Under the pieces are notes generated by a model that worked only from the letters and a program-made list of their open reading frames with translations, was not told the origin of the DNA and searched no databases. A program made the position numbers and the translations under genes. Shown here piece after piece: positions 23,334 to 31,790 of a DNA stretch of 64,000 bases (its first letter is position 1; each line of letters begins with the position of its first letter). The DNA comes from Sinomonas sp. P10A9 (GTDB taxonomy: Bacteria; Actinomycetota; Actinomycetes; Actinomycetales; Micrococcaceae): contig NZ_CP163302.1 in the NCBI RefSeq assembly GCF_041022165.1, forward strand, positions 3,286,001 to 3,350,000, in the 5' to 3' direction.

Positions 23334-24469
23334 GCGGGGACTCCTGAGGTGTGGGCGGCGTGGGGCAGGTGCGGTTCGTCAGCTGCGAGTCGCTCGACGA
23401 ACTCGAGGCCGAGGCCAGGAGCCGGCTCGAGGTGGATGGTTGCGCCCTTCCGAATGACGGGCGACGGCGCGGCGAGCAGGCCGAGCGTCTCGAACGAGGT
23501 GTCCTCGACCTCCTCAATGTGCACCGCGCCGGGCAGGGTCGCGGCGAGCTGTGCCGAGAGGTCGGTGAGCAGGTGGGGCGCGAGTTCCACGGAGCCCGAC
23601 TGGGCGAGGGCCGCGATACGCCGGAACGGCGTGATGCCGCCGACGCGGATGATGTTGGGCTGGATGACGTCGCACGCGCCGGCCGCGACATACTCGCGGA
23701 AGCGCTGGAGCGTGTGGAGGTTCTCCCCCACCGCGATGGGCACCGACACGGATCGGCGGAGCTGCACGTGCCCGTCCAGATCCTCGGCGCGCAGCGGTTC
23801 CTCGAGCCAGTGCAGCCCGTACGGCTCGAGCGCGGCGACGGCACGCCGGGCGGTGGGCAGGTCCCAGCGCTGGTTCGCGTCCACCATGAGGCGCCGGCCC
23901 GGGCCGAGGGCCTTCCGCACGGCGGCGACCCGCTCGACGTCCTCCTCGATCTCCGGCTTCCCGACCTTGATCTTGACGGCGCCGTACCCGGCCGCGATCC
24001 ATCGCTGCACCTGTTCGAGGAGCTCCTCGAGGCTGTAGTGCAGGTTGACGCCGCTCCCGTACGCGGGCATCGACGCACGACGCCGCCCCAGCAGCCCCGC
24101 GATCGGCTCGCCGAGGCGCCGGGCCGTCAGGTCCCAGAGAGCCAGGTCGAGGCCCGCGAGCGCGATCGTGGTCAGCCCTCCGCCGCCGGCCTCGTGGAGA
24201 TGGCGCCAGAGCACCTCCCACACGGCCTCGGGGTGCGTGGGGCCCCCGAGAGCTGCCCGCGAAATGTCCGCGTCGAGGAGGCTCTGCACCGCCCCCGCGC
24301 CAATCGTCGGAGTCCAGGAGAACCCGGTTCCACGGTTCCCGTGGGAGTCCTCGACCTCCACGACGATCACGTGCACTTCGGGGACATCCGGTCCCCAGGG
24401 CCGCGGGAGCCTCGGAACGAGCAGCCTGGTCCGGAGCGAGGCGAGCACCGGCTCACGCGCGGCACTCAT
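23330..24469 (-). CDS. Mandelate racemase/muconate lactonizing enzyme family protein (sugar-acid dehydratase or lactone isomerase)
   Basis: Enolase-superfamily enzyme of 379 residues. Barrel features: KIKVG (catalytic Lys region), metal ligands in LMVDANQRW (about 195), LEEPL (about 221) and VGENL (about 247), then the LAPHLLTDLS segment with the barrel-end His. In this operon it could dehydrate an aldarate to 5-dehydro-4-deoxyglucarate or isomerise a galactaro-lactone, as Gci does in Agrobacterium. The sequence alone does not decide. Four-base overlaps join it to its neighbours on both sides. Confidence 0.88.
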   Translation of the reverse strand: MSAAREPVLASLRTRLLVPRLPRPWGPDVPEVHVIVVEVEDSHGNRGTGFSWTPTIGAGAVQSLLDADISRAALGGPTHPEAVWEVLWRHLHEAGGGGLTTIALAGLDLALWDLTARRLGEPIAGLLGRRRASMPAYGSGVNLHYSLEELLEQVQRWIAAGYGAVKIKVGKPEIEEDVERVAAVRKALGPGRRLMVDANQRWDLPTARRAVAALEPYGLHWLEEPLRAEDLDGHVQLRRSVSVPIAVGENLHTLQRFREYVAAGACDVIQPNIIRVGGITPFRRIAALAQSGSVELAPHLLTDLSAQLAATLPGAVHIEEVEDTSFETLGLLAAPSPVIRKGATIHLEPAPGLGLEFVERLAADEPHLPHAAHTSGVPA

Positions 24470-25548
24470 GAGGCCACGAACGCGTCGGCCGCCAGCTCAG
24501 CACCGGCGAGGTCACCACCGGCCAACTCAGCACCGGCCAACTCAGCACCGGCGGGGTCGTCACCCCGGCGGCGCGCGCCGTCGTGCGCGAGGTCGGCGAA
24601 GGCGACGGGCTCGGCGGCCACCAGCTCAGCCCCGATGGCGAGGATGCGCTCGAGCTCGGCGAGATGCTCGGCGGACGGGTCGAGGAGCGGCGCCCGCACG
24701 CCGCCGACGGGCAGGCCGCCGAGCCGGACGCCGGCCTTGACGAGCGAGACCCCGTAGCCGGGGACCGTGTCCCGCAGCGCGACGAGCGGCCGGTAGAAAC
24801 GCGTGAGGATCTCGTGCCGCCGATCCTCGTCGCCGGAGGTGTACGCACGGTAGTACGCGTTCGCGACCCCCGGCGCCATCGCGAACGCCGCCGAGGAGTA
24901 CAGCGGCATGCCGATCCCCCGGTACGCGCCCTGGGTGAGCTCGGCGGTGAGGAGGCCGTTGAAGAACTGGAAGTCGGTGCGACCGGTGGCCTCAACCGCG
25001 AGGACCACCTCCTGCGTCACGCCGATGTCCCCCACCCCGTCCTTGAACCCCACGACCTGGGGGATTCCGGCGAGCCGCGCCGCCGCCTCGGGCGTGAACC
25101 TCGCGTTGCCGCGGTGGTAGACGACGAGCTCGAGCGAGGTCGACGCCGCGATGGCTTCGACGTACCGCTCAAGCCCCGCGACGGGTGCGTTGACGAGGTA
25201 CGGCGGCAGGACGAGGAGACCGTCCGCGCCTGCATCCTCGGCGGCCTTCGCCGCCTCGATCGCATGGCCGAGCGGTCCACCCGTCCCTCCGATCACGGGG
25301 ACGCGATGCCCAGCCTCGGGACCGCCCTCCGCGGTGTGCTCGCCCACCGCCTGGACGGCGGCACGCACGACGGCGCCCGCCTCCTTCGCGGTGAGGGCGT
25401 GGTATTCGCCGGTGCCGCACGCGGCGAACACGCCGCCGGGTCCGTGGGAGAGGCGCGACGCGATGTGGTCGCGCGTGAGCCCGGGATCCACGGCGCCGGA
25501 CGAGTCGAAGGCCGTGATGGGGAAGAAGAGGATGCCGTCGAAGTGCAT
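24466..25548 (-). CDS. kdgD: 5-dehydro-4-deoxyglucarate dehydratase (DapA family)
   Basis: Class I aldolase-like lyase that converts 5-dehydro-4-deoxy-D-glucarate to 2-oxoglutarate semialdehyde, CO2 and water. Signature segments: FFPITAFDSSGAVD, GGVFAACGTGEYHALT, LLVLPPYLVNAP, VVYHRGNARFTP (Tyr) and VVGFKDGVGD (Schiff-base Lys about 169). The family is about 300-320 residues; this one has 360 because of a tail with the dispersed-motif peptide AHDGAR and pentapeptide repeats AGAEL/AGGDL. ATG at 25548 has GGAGCACCC before it; the longer in-frame extension belongs to other genes. Confidence 0.93.
   Translation of the reverse strand: MHFDGILFFPITAFDSSGAVDPGLTRDHIASRLSHGPGGVFAACGTGEYHALTAKEAGAVVRAAVQAVGEHTAEGGPEAGHRVPVIGGTGGPLGHAIEAAKAAEDAGADGLLVLPPYLVNAPVAGLERYVEAIAASTSLELVVYHRGNARFTPEAAARLAGIPQVVGFKDGVGDIGVTQEVVLAVEATGRTDFQFFNGLLTAELTQGAYRGIGMPLYSSAAFAMAPGVANAYYRAYTSGDEDRRHEILTRFYRPLVALRDTVPGYGVSLVKAGVRLGGLPVGGVRAPLLDPSAEHLAELERILAIGAELVAAEPVAFADLAHDGARRRGDDPAGAELAGAELAGGDLAGAELAADAFVAS
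24491..24550. repeat. 15-bp repeats encoding AGAEL in the kdgD tail
   Basis: GCCAACTCAGCACCG occurs at 24521 and 24536 with related units at 24491 and 24506, all 15 bases apart, encoding A-G-A-E-L or A-G-G-D-L pentapeptides at the C-terminus of the dehydratase. Confidence 0.8.
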
Positions 25549-25634
25549 GGGTGCTCCTTGGGTCGGTGGAGGGGCCGGGCGGGGTGGGCGGGATGGGGGC
25601 CTGATGGGATGGGTGGAAAGCCCTGCGGCCCAGG

Positions 25635-26576
25635 TCAGGAGAGGTGCGCGGCGGTGGCCGCGAGGGGCTCGCCGGCGAGCTCGGTGCGCCACGACCGCTG
25701 GGGCCGCCAGCCGAGCAATCGCCGGGCCTTGGCCGAGCTGAAGGCCGCCTGCGTTCCGGTGAGGTGCTTCGCGATGCGCTCGGTGCCCGGGAAGTACCGG
25801 GGCACGAGCTCGGCGAGCGAGTCGCGGGCCATGGCGTCGTCGGCGCTGACGAAGAACACGTCCCCGTTGCGCACCTCGTCCGCGGCCTCGAGCCAGCGCT
25901 CGGCGAAGCCCGCGGCGTCGCGGGCGTCGACGTAGTTGAAGAGGGACACGGCGGCGAGCTCGGGCCGGGCGAGCCGCTCGGCCACGGTGTGGCCTTGCTG
26001 CGTCGGGGTGCCGTTCCATTCCTGCGGGCTGATGACGAAGCACGGCCGGAACGCGCCGACCCGGAAGGAGTCGCCCCGCGCCGCGACGAACATGCGGACC
26101 GTGGCCTCCATGGTGGCCTTCGAGAGCGCGTAGGCGTTCCACGGCGCGATGGGGTGCTCCTCGTCGATCGGGAGGTACTGCGGGGCCCAGCCCTGCGGCG
26201 TCCCGTAACCGAGCACCGTGGGACTCGACGCAACGAGCGCGCGGCCGGCGCCGGCGTCGGCCGCCGCGGACAGCACCGAGAGGCACAGCTGGGCGTTGGT
26301 CCTCAGGATCACATCCTCGGGCGCGCTGAACGGGACGGCGATCGCCGCGAGGTGCACGACGCCGTCCGGCCGCAGCCGCTCGAACTCCCCACGGGTGGCG
26401 GACGCGTCGGCGAGGTCGACGGTGAGCTGCCGCACGCCGTCGTGCACGAGGTCCGACGGCGCGCGGTCGAGCGAGATGACCTCGTGGCCGCGGGAGGCGA
26501 GGTGGTTGACGACGCTCACGCCGAGCCGGCCCGAGCCACCCGTCACCACGACGCGCGAAGCGCTGCGCCAGGTCAT
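25635..26576 (-). CDS. NAD-dependent epimerase/dehydratase family protein (uronate dehydrogenase-like)
   Basis: Extended short-chain dehydrogenase of 313 residues with the nucleotide loop TGGSGRLG (12-19), the NAD-binding DLAD and LAAIAVPF segments and catalytic YxxxK at Tyr149-Lys153 (NAYALSK). In the context of a dehydratase and a semialdehyde dehydrogenase of the aldarate route, oxidation of a uronate or aldose at C1 is the likely job (inference). ATG at 26576 overlaps the stop of the Gfo/Idh gene. An 86-base gap to kdgD carries no clear terminator. Confidence 0.85.
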   Translation of the reverse strand: MTWRSASRVVVTGGSGRLGVSVVNHLASRGHEVISLDRAPSDLVHDGVRQLTVDLADASATRGEFERLRPDGVVHLAAIAVPFSAPEDVILRTNAQLCLSVLSAAADAGAGRALVASSPTVLGYGTPQGWAPQYLPIDEEHPIAPWNAYALSKATMEATVRMFVAARGDSFRVGAFRPCFVISPQEWNGTPTQQGHTVAERLARPELAAVSLFNYVDARDAAGFAERWLEAADEVRNGDVFFVSADDAMARDSLAELVPRYFPGTERIAKHLTGTQAAFSSAKARRLLGWRPQRSWRTELAGEPLAATAAHLS

Positions 26577-27949
26577 CGCGCACCTGCCTTCTCGGCGGTG
26601 TGCGCCTCGCCCTCGACGAGCGGGAGGCCGAAGTCCGCGAGGCGGACGGCCTGGCCGGTGCGGAGGGATTCGTTCCCCGCGATCCCGACGAGGACGCTGC
26701 GCACGCCGTCGCCCCAGCCAGCCTGGCGGTGGAGCGGATCGACGCCCGGGCCGCGGAAGACGTCGTCGAGCAGCATGGCGTCGCCGCCGCCGTGGCCACC
26801 CTCTCCCTCGTGGATCTCGACGATCCGCGCGGGCTCCCAGAGGCGCTGGACGCGCACGAGGGTTCCTTCGGGCCGTGCGGCCGCGCCGGCGAGATGCGGG
26901 TCCACGGCTGCGGACGGGTCGAGCGTGTGCCGGTCCGGAGCCACAGAGCCGCGCTCCACGACCTCGATCTCGACGCGCCCTTCGGTACCGTTGATGGCCA
27001 CGCGATAGCCCTCCCACGGGGAGTGCGCCACCAGCGTGTACGCCATCGACGCGCGACCGCGGTAGCCGACCACGAGGCTCAGGTTGTCCTCGATGTCGAT
27101 GCCCTCCGTGAACACGTCGCGGTCGCGGAGGTAGCCATCGTCGGACTCGCCTTCGAGGTAGAGCGCGCGGAGCTTCGGATCCGCCGCGAGGTCCAGATTG
27201 AACGGGTCGGCGCGGTCAGGGTTGTCGCGGCTCAGCTGCGGGCGTGGGGCCCCGCCGCGCTCTGCGGCATTGGCCGCTCCGTAGAAACGCAGGCCGCCCT
27301 GGGCGTAGACGGTCTCGGGGACATCCCCGAGCCACCAGTTCACAAGGTCGAAGTGGTGCGTCGACTTGTGGACGAGCAGTCCGCCCGAGTTGGCCTTGTT
27401 GCGGTGCCAGCGGCGGAAGTAGTCGGCGCCGTGGACCGTGTCGAGGCACCACTCGAAGTGGACCGAGGTGACCTTGCCGATCTGGCCCGAGGCGATGATC
27501 TCCCTGATCGCGGCATTGCGCGGCGAGTAGCGGTAGTTGAACGTGACAACGAGCTTCGCGCCCGAGGTCCGCGCCGCGGCGTCGGCCGCGTCCACGATGC
27601 TCCGGAGGCCCTCGACGCTCGTGGTGAGCGGCTTCTCGCACACGACGTCGACGCCGCGGGCCAGTGCCTCGGTCACGTAGTGCGCGTGGGTGAAGTCCGG
27701 GGAAGTGACGACGAGGGCGTCTGGCCGCTCGACGTCGAACATCTCGCCGAGCCGGTCCGGAGTGTAGTGGAGCGGCGCGGTGCCGGAGGCGAGGGCCGCA
27801 TGGGAGTCGTAGTGGGCCATGCGGTGCTCGTTCGTGTCGACGAACGCGACCACGCGGCCAGCATCCCTGTGGCTGCCTGACAGGGCATCGATGTACATCT
27901 GCGCGCGCGAGCCGGTGCCGGCGAGGGCGTATTTCTTGGGAGCTTGCAT
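26573..27949 (-). CDS. Gfo/Idh/MocA family oxidoreductase
   Basis: NAD(P)-dependent sugar dehydrogenase of 458 residues. The Rossmann domain opens with YALAGTGSRAQMY, has VVTSPDFTHAHY and the family EKPLTTS motif (Lys of the EKP), then the C-terminal sheet domain with HFDLVNWWLGD. Members act on free or glycosidic sugars, or on inositols. As the first gene of the five-gene leftward operon it may carry out the first oxidation. Its promoter region bears the LacI operator GTAACCGGTTTC. Confidence 0.92.
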   Translation of the reverse strand: MQAPKKYALAGTGSRAQMYIDALSGSHRDAGRVVAFVDTNEHRMAHYDSHAALASGTAPLHYTPDRLGEMFDVERPDALVVTSPDFTHAHYVTEALARGVDVVCEKPLTTSVEGLRSIVDAADAAARTSGAKLVVTFNYRYSPRNAAIREIIASGQIGKVTSVHFEWCLDTVHGADYFRRWHRNKANSGGLLVHKSTHHFDLVNWWLGDVPETVYAQGGLRFYGAANAAERGGAPRPQLSRDNPDRADPFNLDLAADPKLRALYLEGESDDGYLRDRDVFTEGIDIEDNLSLVVGYRGRASMAYTLVAHSPWEGYRVAINGTEGRVEIEVVERGSVAPDRHTLDPSAAVDPHLAGAAARPEGTLVRVQRLWEPARIVEIHEGEGGHGGGDAMLLDDVFRGPGVDPLHRQAGWGDGVRSVLVGIAGNESLRTGQAVRLADFGLPLVEGEAHTAEKAGAR

Positions 27950-28000
27950 GTGGCGAGGTCTCCTTGCAAAGGCTTCGGCCGGCGCCTCCTTCGACGCCCA

Positions 28001-28012
28001 GTAACCGGTTTC
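28001..28012. promoter_or_regulatory. LacI operator (GTAACCGGTTTC)
   Basis: GTAACCGGTTTC about 50 bases before the Gfo/Idh start; exact reverse complement of 20311-20322 and nearly the same as 17991-18002. A weaker site, GGGAAAACGCTTGCCC, is at 28054-28069. Confidence 0.7.
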
Positions 28013-28074
28013 TCACCACGGTACTCCGGCGGAGGGCTTCTGCCAAGGGATATGGGAAAACGCTTGCCCAGCGA

Positions 28075-28116
28075 GAAGAGGATCGGCAGCCCGGTGTGGG
28101 GCTGCCGATCCTCTTC
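28075..28116 (-). terminator. Intrinsic terminator of the rhamnose operon
   Basis: An 18-base stem GAAGAGGATCGGCAGCCC / GGGCTGCCGATCCTCTTC with a short loop, 16 bases after the rhaB stop. The A/T-rich ends act on both strands. Confidence 0.8.
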
Positions 28117-28131
28117 TTCGTTGGCCCGCGG

Positions 28132-29739
28132 TCAGACCGCTGCGGGAACGTACTCCCGCAGCTCCACGCTGGCCCGGACGGCCGCGCGGAGGGCGACGAG
28201 GCCGCCGTCGAGAGCCCCGGCCGCGCGGGCCTGGACCAGCACGTTGCCGAGTGCGGTGGCCTCGACGGGCCCGGCGATCACCGGCAGCCCGGTCGCGTCG
28301 GCGGTCAGGCGGCAGAGGAGCTCGTTCTGGGACCCGCCGCCGACCACGTGGACCACCTGCGGGCGCCGGCCGGACAGCTGCGCCGCCCGGGCGATGGTGC
28401 GGGCGTAGGCTGCGGCGAGGCTGTCGAGGATGCAGCGCACGACGGCGCCGGGCTCGTCCGCGAGCACGTCGCCGGCGCTGGGATGGGAACCGCCCGAGGC
28501 GCCGGCACGCGCGGCGGCCGCATGGATCCGCTCGGGCATGCCGCCCGGAGCGATGAACTCCTCGGAGTCCACGTCGATCTGCGGACCGCCAGCCGGCAGC
28601 GCCGCGGCGGCGGCGAGCAGGACCTCGAGGGAGGACTCCCGCCCCTCGGCGGCCCATTGCCGCTGCGACTCGGACAGGAGCCACAGGCCGCCCACGTTGC
28701 GCAGGTACCGGATGGTGCCGTCCACGCCGCGCTCGTTGGTGAAGTTCGCAGCACGGCTGGCATCCGTGAGCACGGGGGCGTCCAGCTCGACGCCCACGAG
28801 CGACCATGTGCCCGAGGAGATGTACGCGACCTCCTCCCCTGGGCTGCCCCCTCCCGGTGCCGCGGGGACGGCGGCCACAGCGGAGGCGGTGTCGTGGGAA
28901 CCGACAGCGACGACCGGCGTGCCCTCGGGCAGCCCCGTGCGCTCGGCCACGGCCGGCAGGAGGGTCCCGTAGGTCTCCCCCGGGGCGATGAGCTCCGGGA
29001 AGAGCGCCTCGGGGAACCCAAGGGCCTCGAACAGCTCCCGCGACCAGGTGCCCGTGCGCGCGTCGAGGAGCCCGGTGGTTGACGCGTTGGTCTCCTCGGT
29101 CCGGCGCGCGCCAGTGAGCCAGAATGCGAGCAGGTCCGGGATGAGGAGCGCCTCGTACCCGTCCAGGCGCGGCTCGGCGGCGAGCTGGTAGAGCGTGGTG
29201 AACGGCAGGAACTGCAGCCCGTTCACCCCGTAGAGCCTCTCCGGCGCGGCCTTCGCGTGGACCACCGGGATCGCGGCCTCGGTGCGCCCGTCGCGGTACG
29301 AGAACACGGGCTCCTTGAGCCGGCCCGCGCTGTCGACGAGGCCGTAGTCCACGGCCCACGTGTCGATCCCGATGCTCTCGATCCGCAGTCCGCGCGCCGC
29401 AGCCGCATCGTGGGCCTTCGCCAGGCCGGTCTGGACCTCGGCGAAGATGCCGGGCAGGTCCCAGCGGAGCACGTGGGCCCCATCGCTGGTCACACCGTCG
29501 TCGATCACGCCGTTCGGGAAGCGGTGGACGACGTCGAGCGCGACCTTCGGCGCGCCGTCGTTCGTTGGAGCGTCGTGCCTTGCGCCGTCGCGCATCCGGC
29601 CGTCGTGCATCCCGCCCGGCCCCCCGCCGGCTGGCTGAGGAGCGCCCACCGTGGCGAGGATGACGCGCCCGGACGAGGCCCCGACGTCGACCGCTGCGAA
29701 GCAATGGCGGTCAGGGCGGGGCGCGGCGGACTCGTTCAC
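28132..29739 (-). CDS. rhaB: Rhamnulokinase
   Basis: FGGY-family kinase phosphorylating L-rhamnulose; 535 residues against about 480 for the family. ATP-site segments AAVDVGASSGRV and ISSGTWSLVGVE, sugar-site GIDTWAVDYGLVD, and C-terminal HVVGGGSQNELLCR are clear. The extra length includes an insertion at about 32-65 rich in Gly, His and Asp (GMHDGRMRDGARHDAP), coded by variants of the dispersed motif, and an Ala/Gly-rich loop around 415-440. It overlaps the upstream aldolase/dehydrogenase gene by four bases and ends the rhamnose operon. Confidence 0.94.
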   Translation of the reverse strand: MNESAAPRPDRHCFAAVDVGASSGRVILATVGAPQPAGGGPGGMHDGRMRDGARHDAPTNDGAPKVALDVVHRFPNGVIDDGVTSDGAHVLRWDLPGIFAEVQTGLAKAHDAAAARGLRIESIGIDTWAVDYGLVDSAGRLKEPVFSYRDGRTEAAIPVVHAKAAPERLYGVNGLQFLPFTTLYQLAAEPRLDGYEALLIPDLLAFWLTGARRTEETNASTTGLLDARTGTWSRELFEALGFPEALFPELIAPGETYGTLLPAVAERTGLPEGTPVVAVGSHDTASAVAAVPAAPGGGSPGEEVAYISSGTWSLVGVELDAPVLTDASRAANFTNERGVDGTIRYLRNVGGLWLLSESQRQWAAEGRESSLEVLLAAAAALPAGGPQIDVDSEEFIAPGGMPERIHAAAARAGASGGSHPSAGDVLADEPGAVVRCILDSLAAAYARTIARAAQLSGRRPQVVHVVGGGSQNELLCRLTADATGLPVIAGPVEATALGNVLVQARAAGALDGGLVALRAAVRASVELREYVPAAV

Positions 29740-31775
29740 CGGAGGAAGGCGGCGGCGACGCCGGCGTCGACGGGGATGTGGAGGCCTGTGGTGTGGGAGA
29801 GCTCGCTGCTGGTCAGGACGGCAGCGGCGTTCGCGACGTGCTCGGGGAGGACCTCGCGCTTGAGGAGGGTGCGCTGGGCGTAGTACTCGCCGAGCTTCTC
29901 CTCCTCGACCCCGTACACGGCCGCGCGCTTGGCGCCCCAGCCGCCGGCGAAGATGCCGGAGCCGCGGACCACGCCGTCGGGGTTGATGCCGTTGACGCGG
30001 ATGCCGTGCTCGCCGAGCTCGGCGGCCAGGAGGCGTACCTGGTGGGCCTGGTCGGCCTTGACCGCGGAGTAGGCGATGTTGTTCGGGCCGGCGAACACGG
30101 AGTTCTTCGAGGAGATGTACACGATGTCCCCGCCCATCCCCTGGGCGACCATGGCGCGCGCGGCGGCCTGCGAGACCAGGAACGAGCCCTTGGCCATGAC
30201 GTCGTGCTGCAGGTCCCAGTCCTTCTCACTCGTCTCGAGCAACGGCTTGGAGATGGACAGGCCTGCGTTGTTCACCACGAGGTCGATGCCGCCGAACGCC
30301 AGGACCGTAGCATCAACGGCCGCTGCGACCTGGGTGGCGTCGGTGACGTCCGCCCGGACCCCGATGGCGACGTCGGCGTTGCCGAGCTCCGCGGCGGCCG
30401 CCCGGGCCTTGTCCAGGTCGAGGTCCGCGATGACGACGCACGCGCCCTCCGCGGCCAGGCGGGTCGCTATGGCCTTGCCGATGCCCGACGCGGCGCCGGT
30501 CACGAGGGCGATGCGGGTCGCGTGGGACTTGGGCTGGGGCAGGCGCGCGAGCTTGGCCTCCTCGAGCGCCCAGTACTCGATGCGGAACTTCTCGCCCTCC
30601 TCGATCGGGGCGTAGGTGGAGATCGCTTCGGCGCCGCGCATGACGTTGATCGCGTTGAGGAAGAACTCCCCGGCGACCCTGGCGGTCTGCTTGTCCTTGC
30701 CATAGGAGAACATGCCCACCCCCGGGATGAGGACGATCGCGGGGTCGGCCCCGCGCATGGCCGGCGAGTCGGGCTCGGCGTGGCGCTCGTAATAGGCCGC
30801 GTACTCCTCGCGGTAGGCCGTGTGGAGATCCTTGAGCCGCGCGATGCTCTCCTCGATCGAGGCATCCGCGGGCAGGTCCAGGACGAGCGGGGCGACCTTG
30901 GTGCGCAGGAAGTGGTCCGGGCAGCACGTGCCCAGGGCTGCCAGGCGCGGGTGCTCGGCGGAGGCCAGGAACTCCAGGACCCGGGGGTCGTCGTCGAAGT
31001 GGCCCACCTGCGGCCGGTCGGTCGAGGCGAGGCCGCGGATCACTGGGGCCAGGGTAGCGGCCTTCGCACGGCCCTCTTCCCAGGGTAGGGCACAGTAGCC
31101 CGGGAGTGCGGGGCCGAAGGGTTCGGGGCGGCCGTTCTCTGCGATGTACTTCTCGGCCTGGGCGATGATCCACAGCGAGTTGGCTTCAGCCTCTTCGCTC
31201 GTCGCCCCCCACGCGGTGATGCCGTGGCCGCCGAGAATCGTGCCGATGGCCTCGGGGTTGGCGGCTTTGATCGCTGCGATGTCGAGGCCGAGCTGGAAGC
31301 CCGGACGCCGCCAGGGCACCCACACGACTCTGGCGCCGAAGACCTTCTCGGTGAGCGCCTCGCCGTCGGCCGCGGTGGCAATCGCGATGCCCGCGTCCGG
31401 GTGGAGGTGGTCCACATGCGCGGCGTCGACGAGCGCGTGCATCGCGGTGTCGATCGAGGGAGCGGCCCCGCCCTTGCCGTGGAGGCAGTAGTCGAACGCG
31501 GCGACCATCTCGTCCTCCCGCTCCACCCCCGGGTACACGCCGGCCAACGCGCGGAGTCGATCCAGGCGCAGGACGGCGAGGTTCTTCTCGGTCAGGGTGC
31601 CTAGGTCACCGCCGGAGCCCTTGACCCACAGGAGCTCGACCGGCTCGCCCGTCACGGGGTCGGTCTCGGTGCCCTTGGCCGAGGTGTTGCCGCCGGCGTA
31701 GTTGGTGGTGCGCTTGTCCGCGCCGAGGCGGTTCGACCGGGCGATCAGCTCGGTCACAGTCTGGTTCTGTGTCAT
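29736..31775 (-). CDS. Bifunctional rhamnulose-1-phosphate aldolase/short-chain dehydrogenase
   Basis: A fusion of 679 residues. The first part, about 1-400, is a class II aldolase/adducin domain (GGNTSAKGT, HLHPDAGIAIATA, ILGGHGITAWG) that splits rhamnulose 1-phosphate to lactaldehyde and dihydroxyacetone phosphate. From about 425 a short-chain dehydrogenase follows (ALVTGAASGIGKAIA, NNAGLSIS, YSAVK), thought to oxidise the lactaldehyde to lactate. This RhaE/RhaW-like fusion is typical of actinobacteria and bacilli. It lies between rhaI and rhaB in one operon. Confidence 0.94.
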   Translation of the reverse strand: MTQNQTVTELIARSNRLGADKRTTNYAGGNTSAKGTETDPVTGEPVELLWVKGSGGDLGTLTEKNLAVLRLDRLRALAGVYPGVEREDEMVAAFDYCLHGKGGAAPSIDTAMHALVDAAHVDHLHPDAGIAIATAADGEALTEKVFGARVVWVPWRRPGFQLGLDIAAIKAANPEAIGTILGGHGITAWGATSEEAEANSLWIIAQAEKYIAENGRPEPFGPALPGYCALPWEEGRAKAATLAPVIRGLASTDRPQVGHFDDDPRVLEFLASAEHPRLAALGTCCPDHFLRTKVAPLVLDLPADASIEESIARLKDLHTAYREEYAAYYERHAEPDSPAMRGADPAIVLIPGVGMFSYGKDKQTARVAGEFFLNAINVMRGAEAISTYAPIEEGEKFRIEYWALEEAKLARLPQPKSHATRIALVTGAASGIGKAIATRLAAEGACVVIADLDLDKARAAAAELGNADVAIGVRADVTDATQVAAAVDATVLAFGGIDLVVNNAGLSISKPLLETSEKDWDLQHDVMAKGSFLVSQAAARAMVAQGMGGDIVYISSKNSVFAGPNNIAYSAVKADQAHQVRLLAAELGEHGIRVNGINPDGVVRGSGIFAGGWGAKRAAVYGVEEEKLGEYYAQRTLLKREVLPEHVANAAAVLTSSELSHTTGLHIPVDAGVAAAFLR

Positions 31776-31790
31776 GTCTTGAGGGTCCTC

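Noticed and set aside
21831..24038. 735-codon plus-strand frame opposite the aldehyde dehydrogenase and enolase-family genes
   Set aside because: Antisense to two clear enzymes; no motifs.
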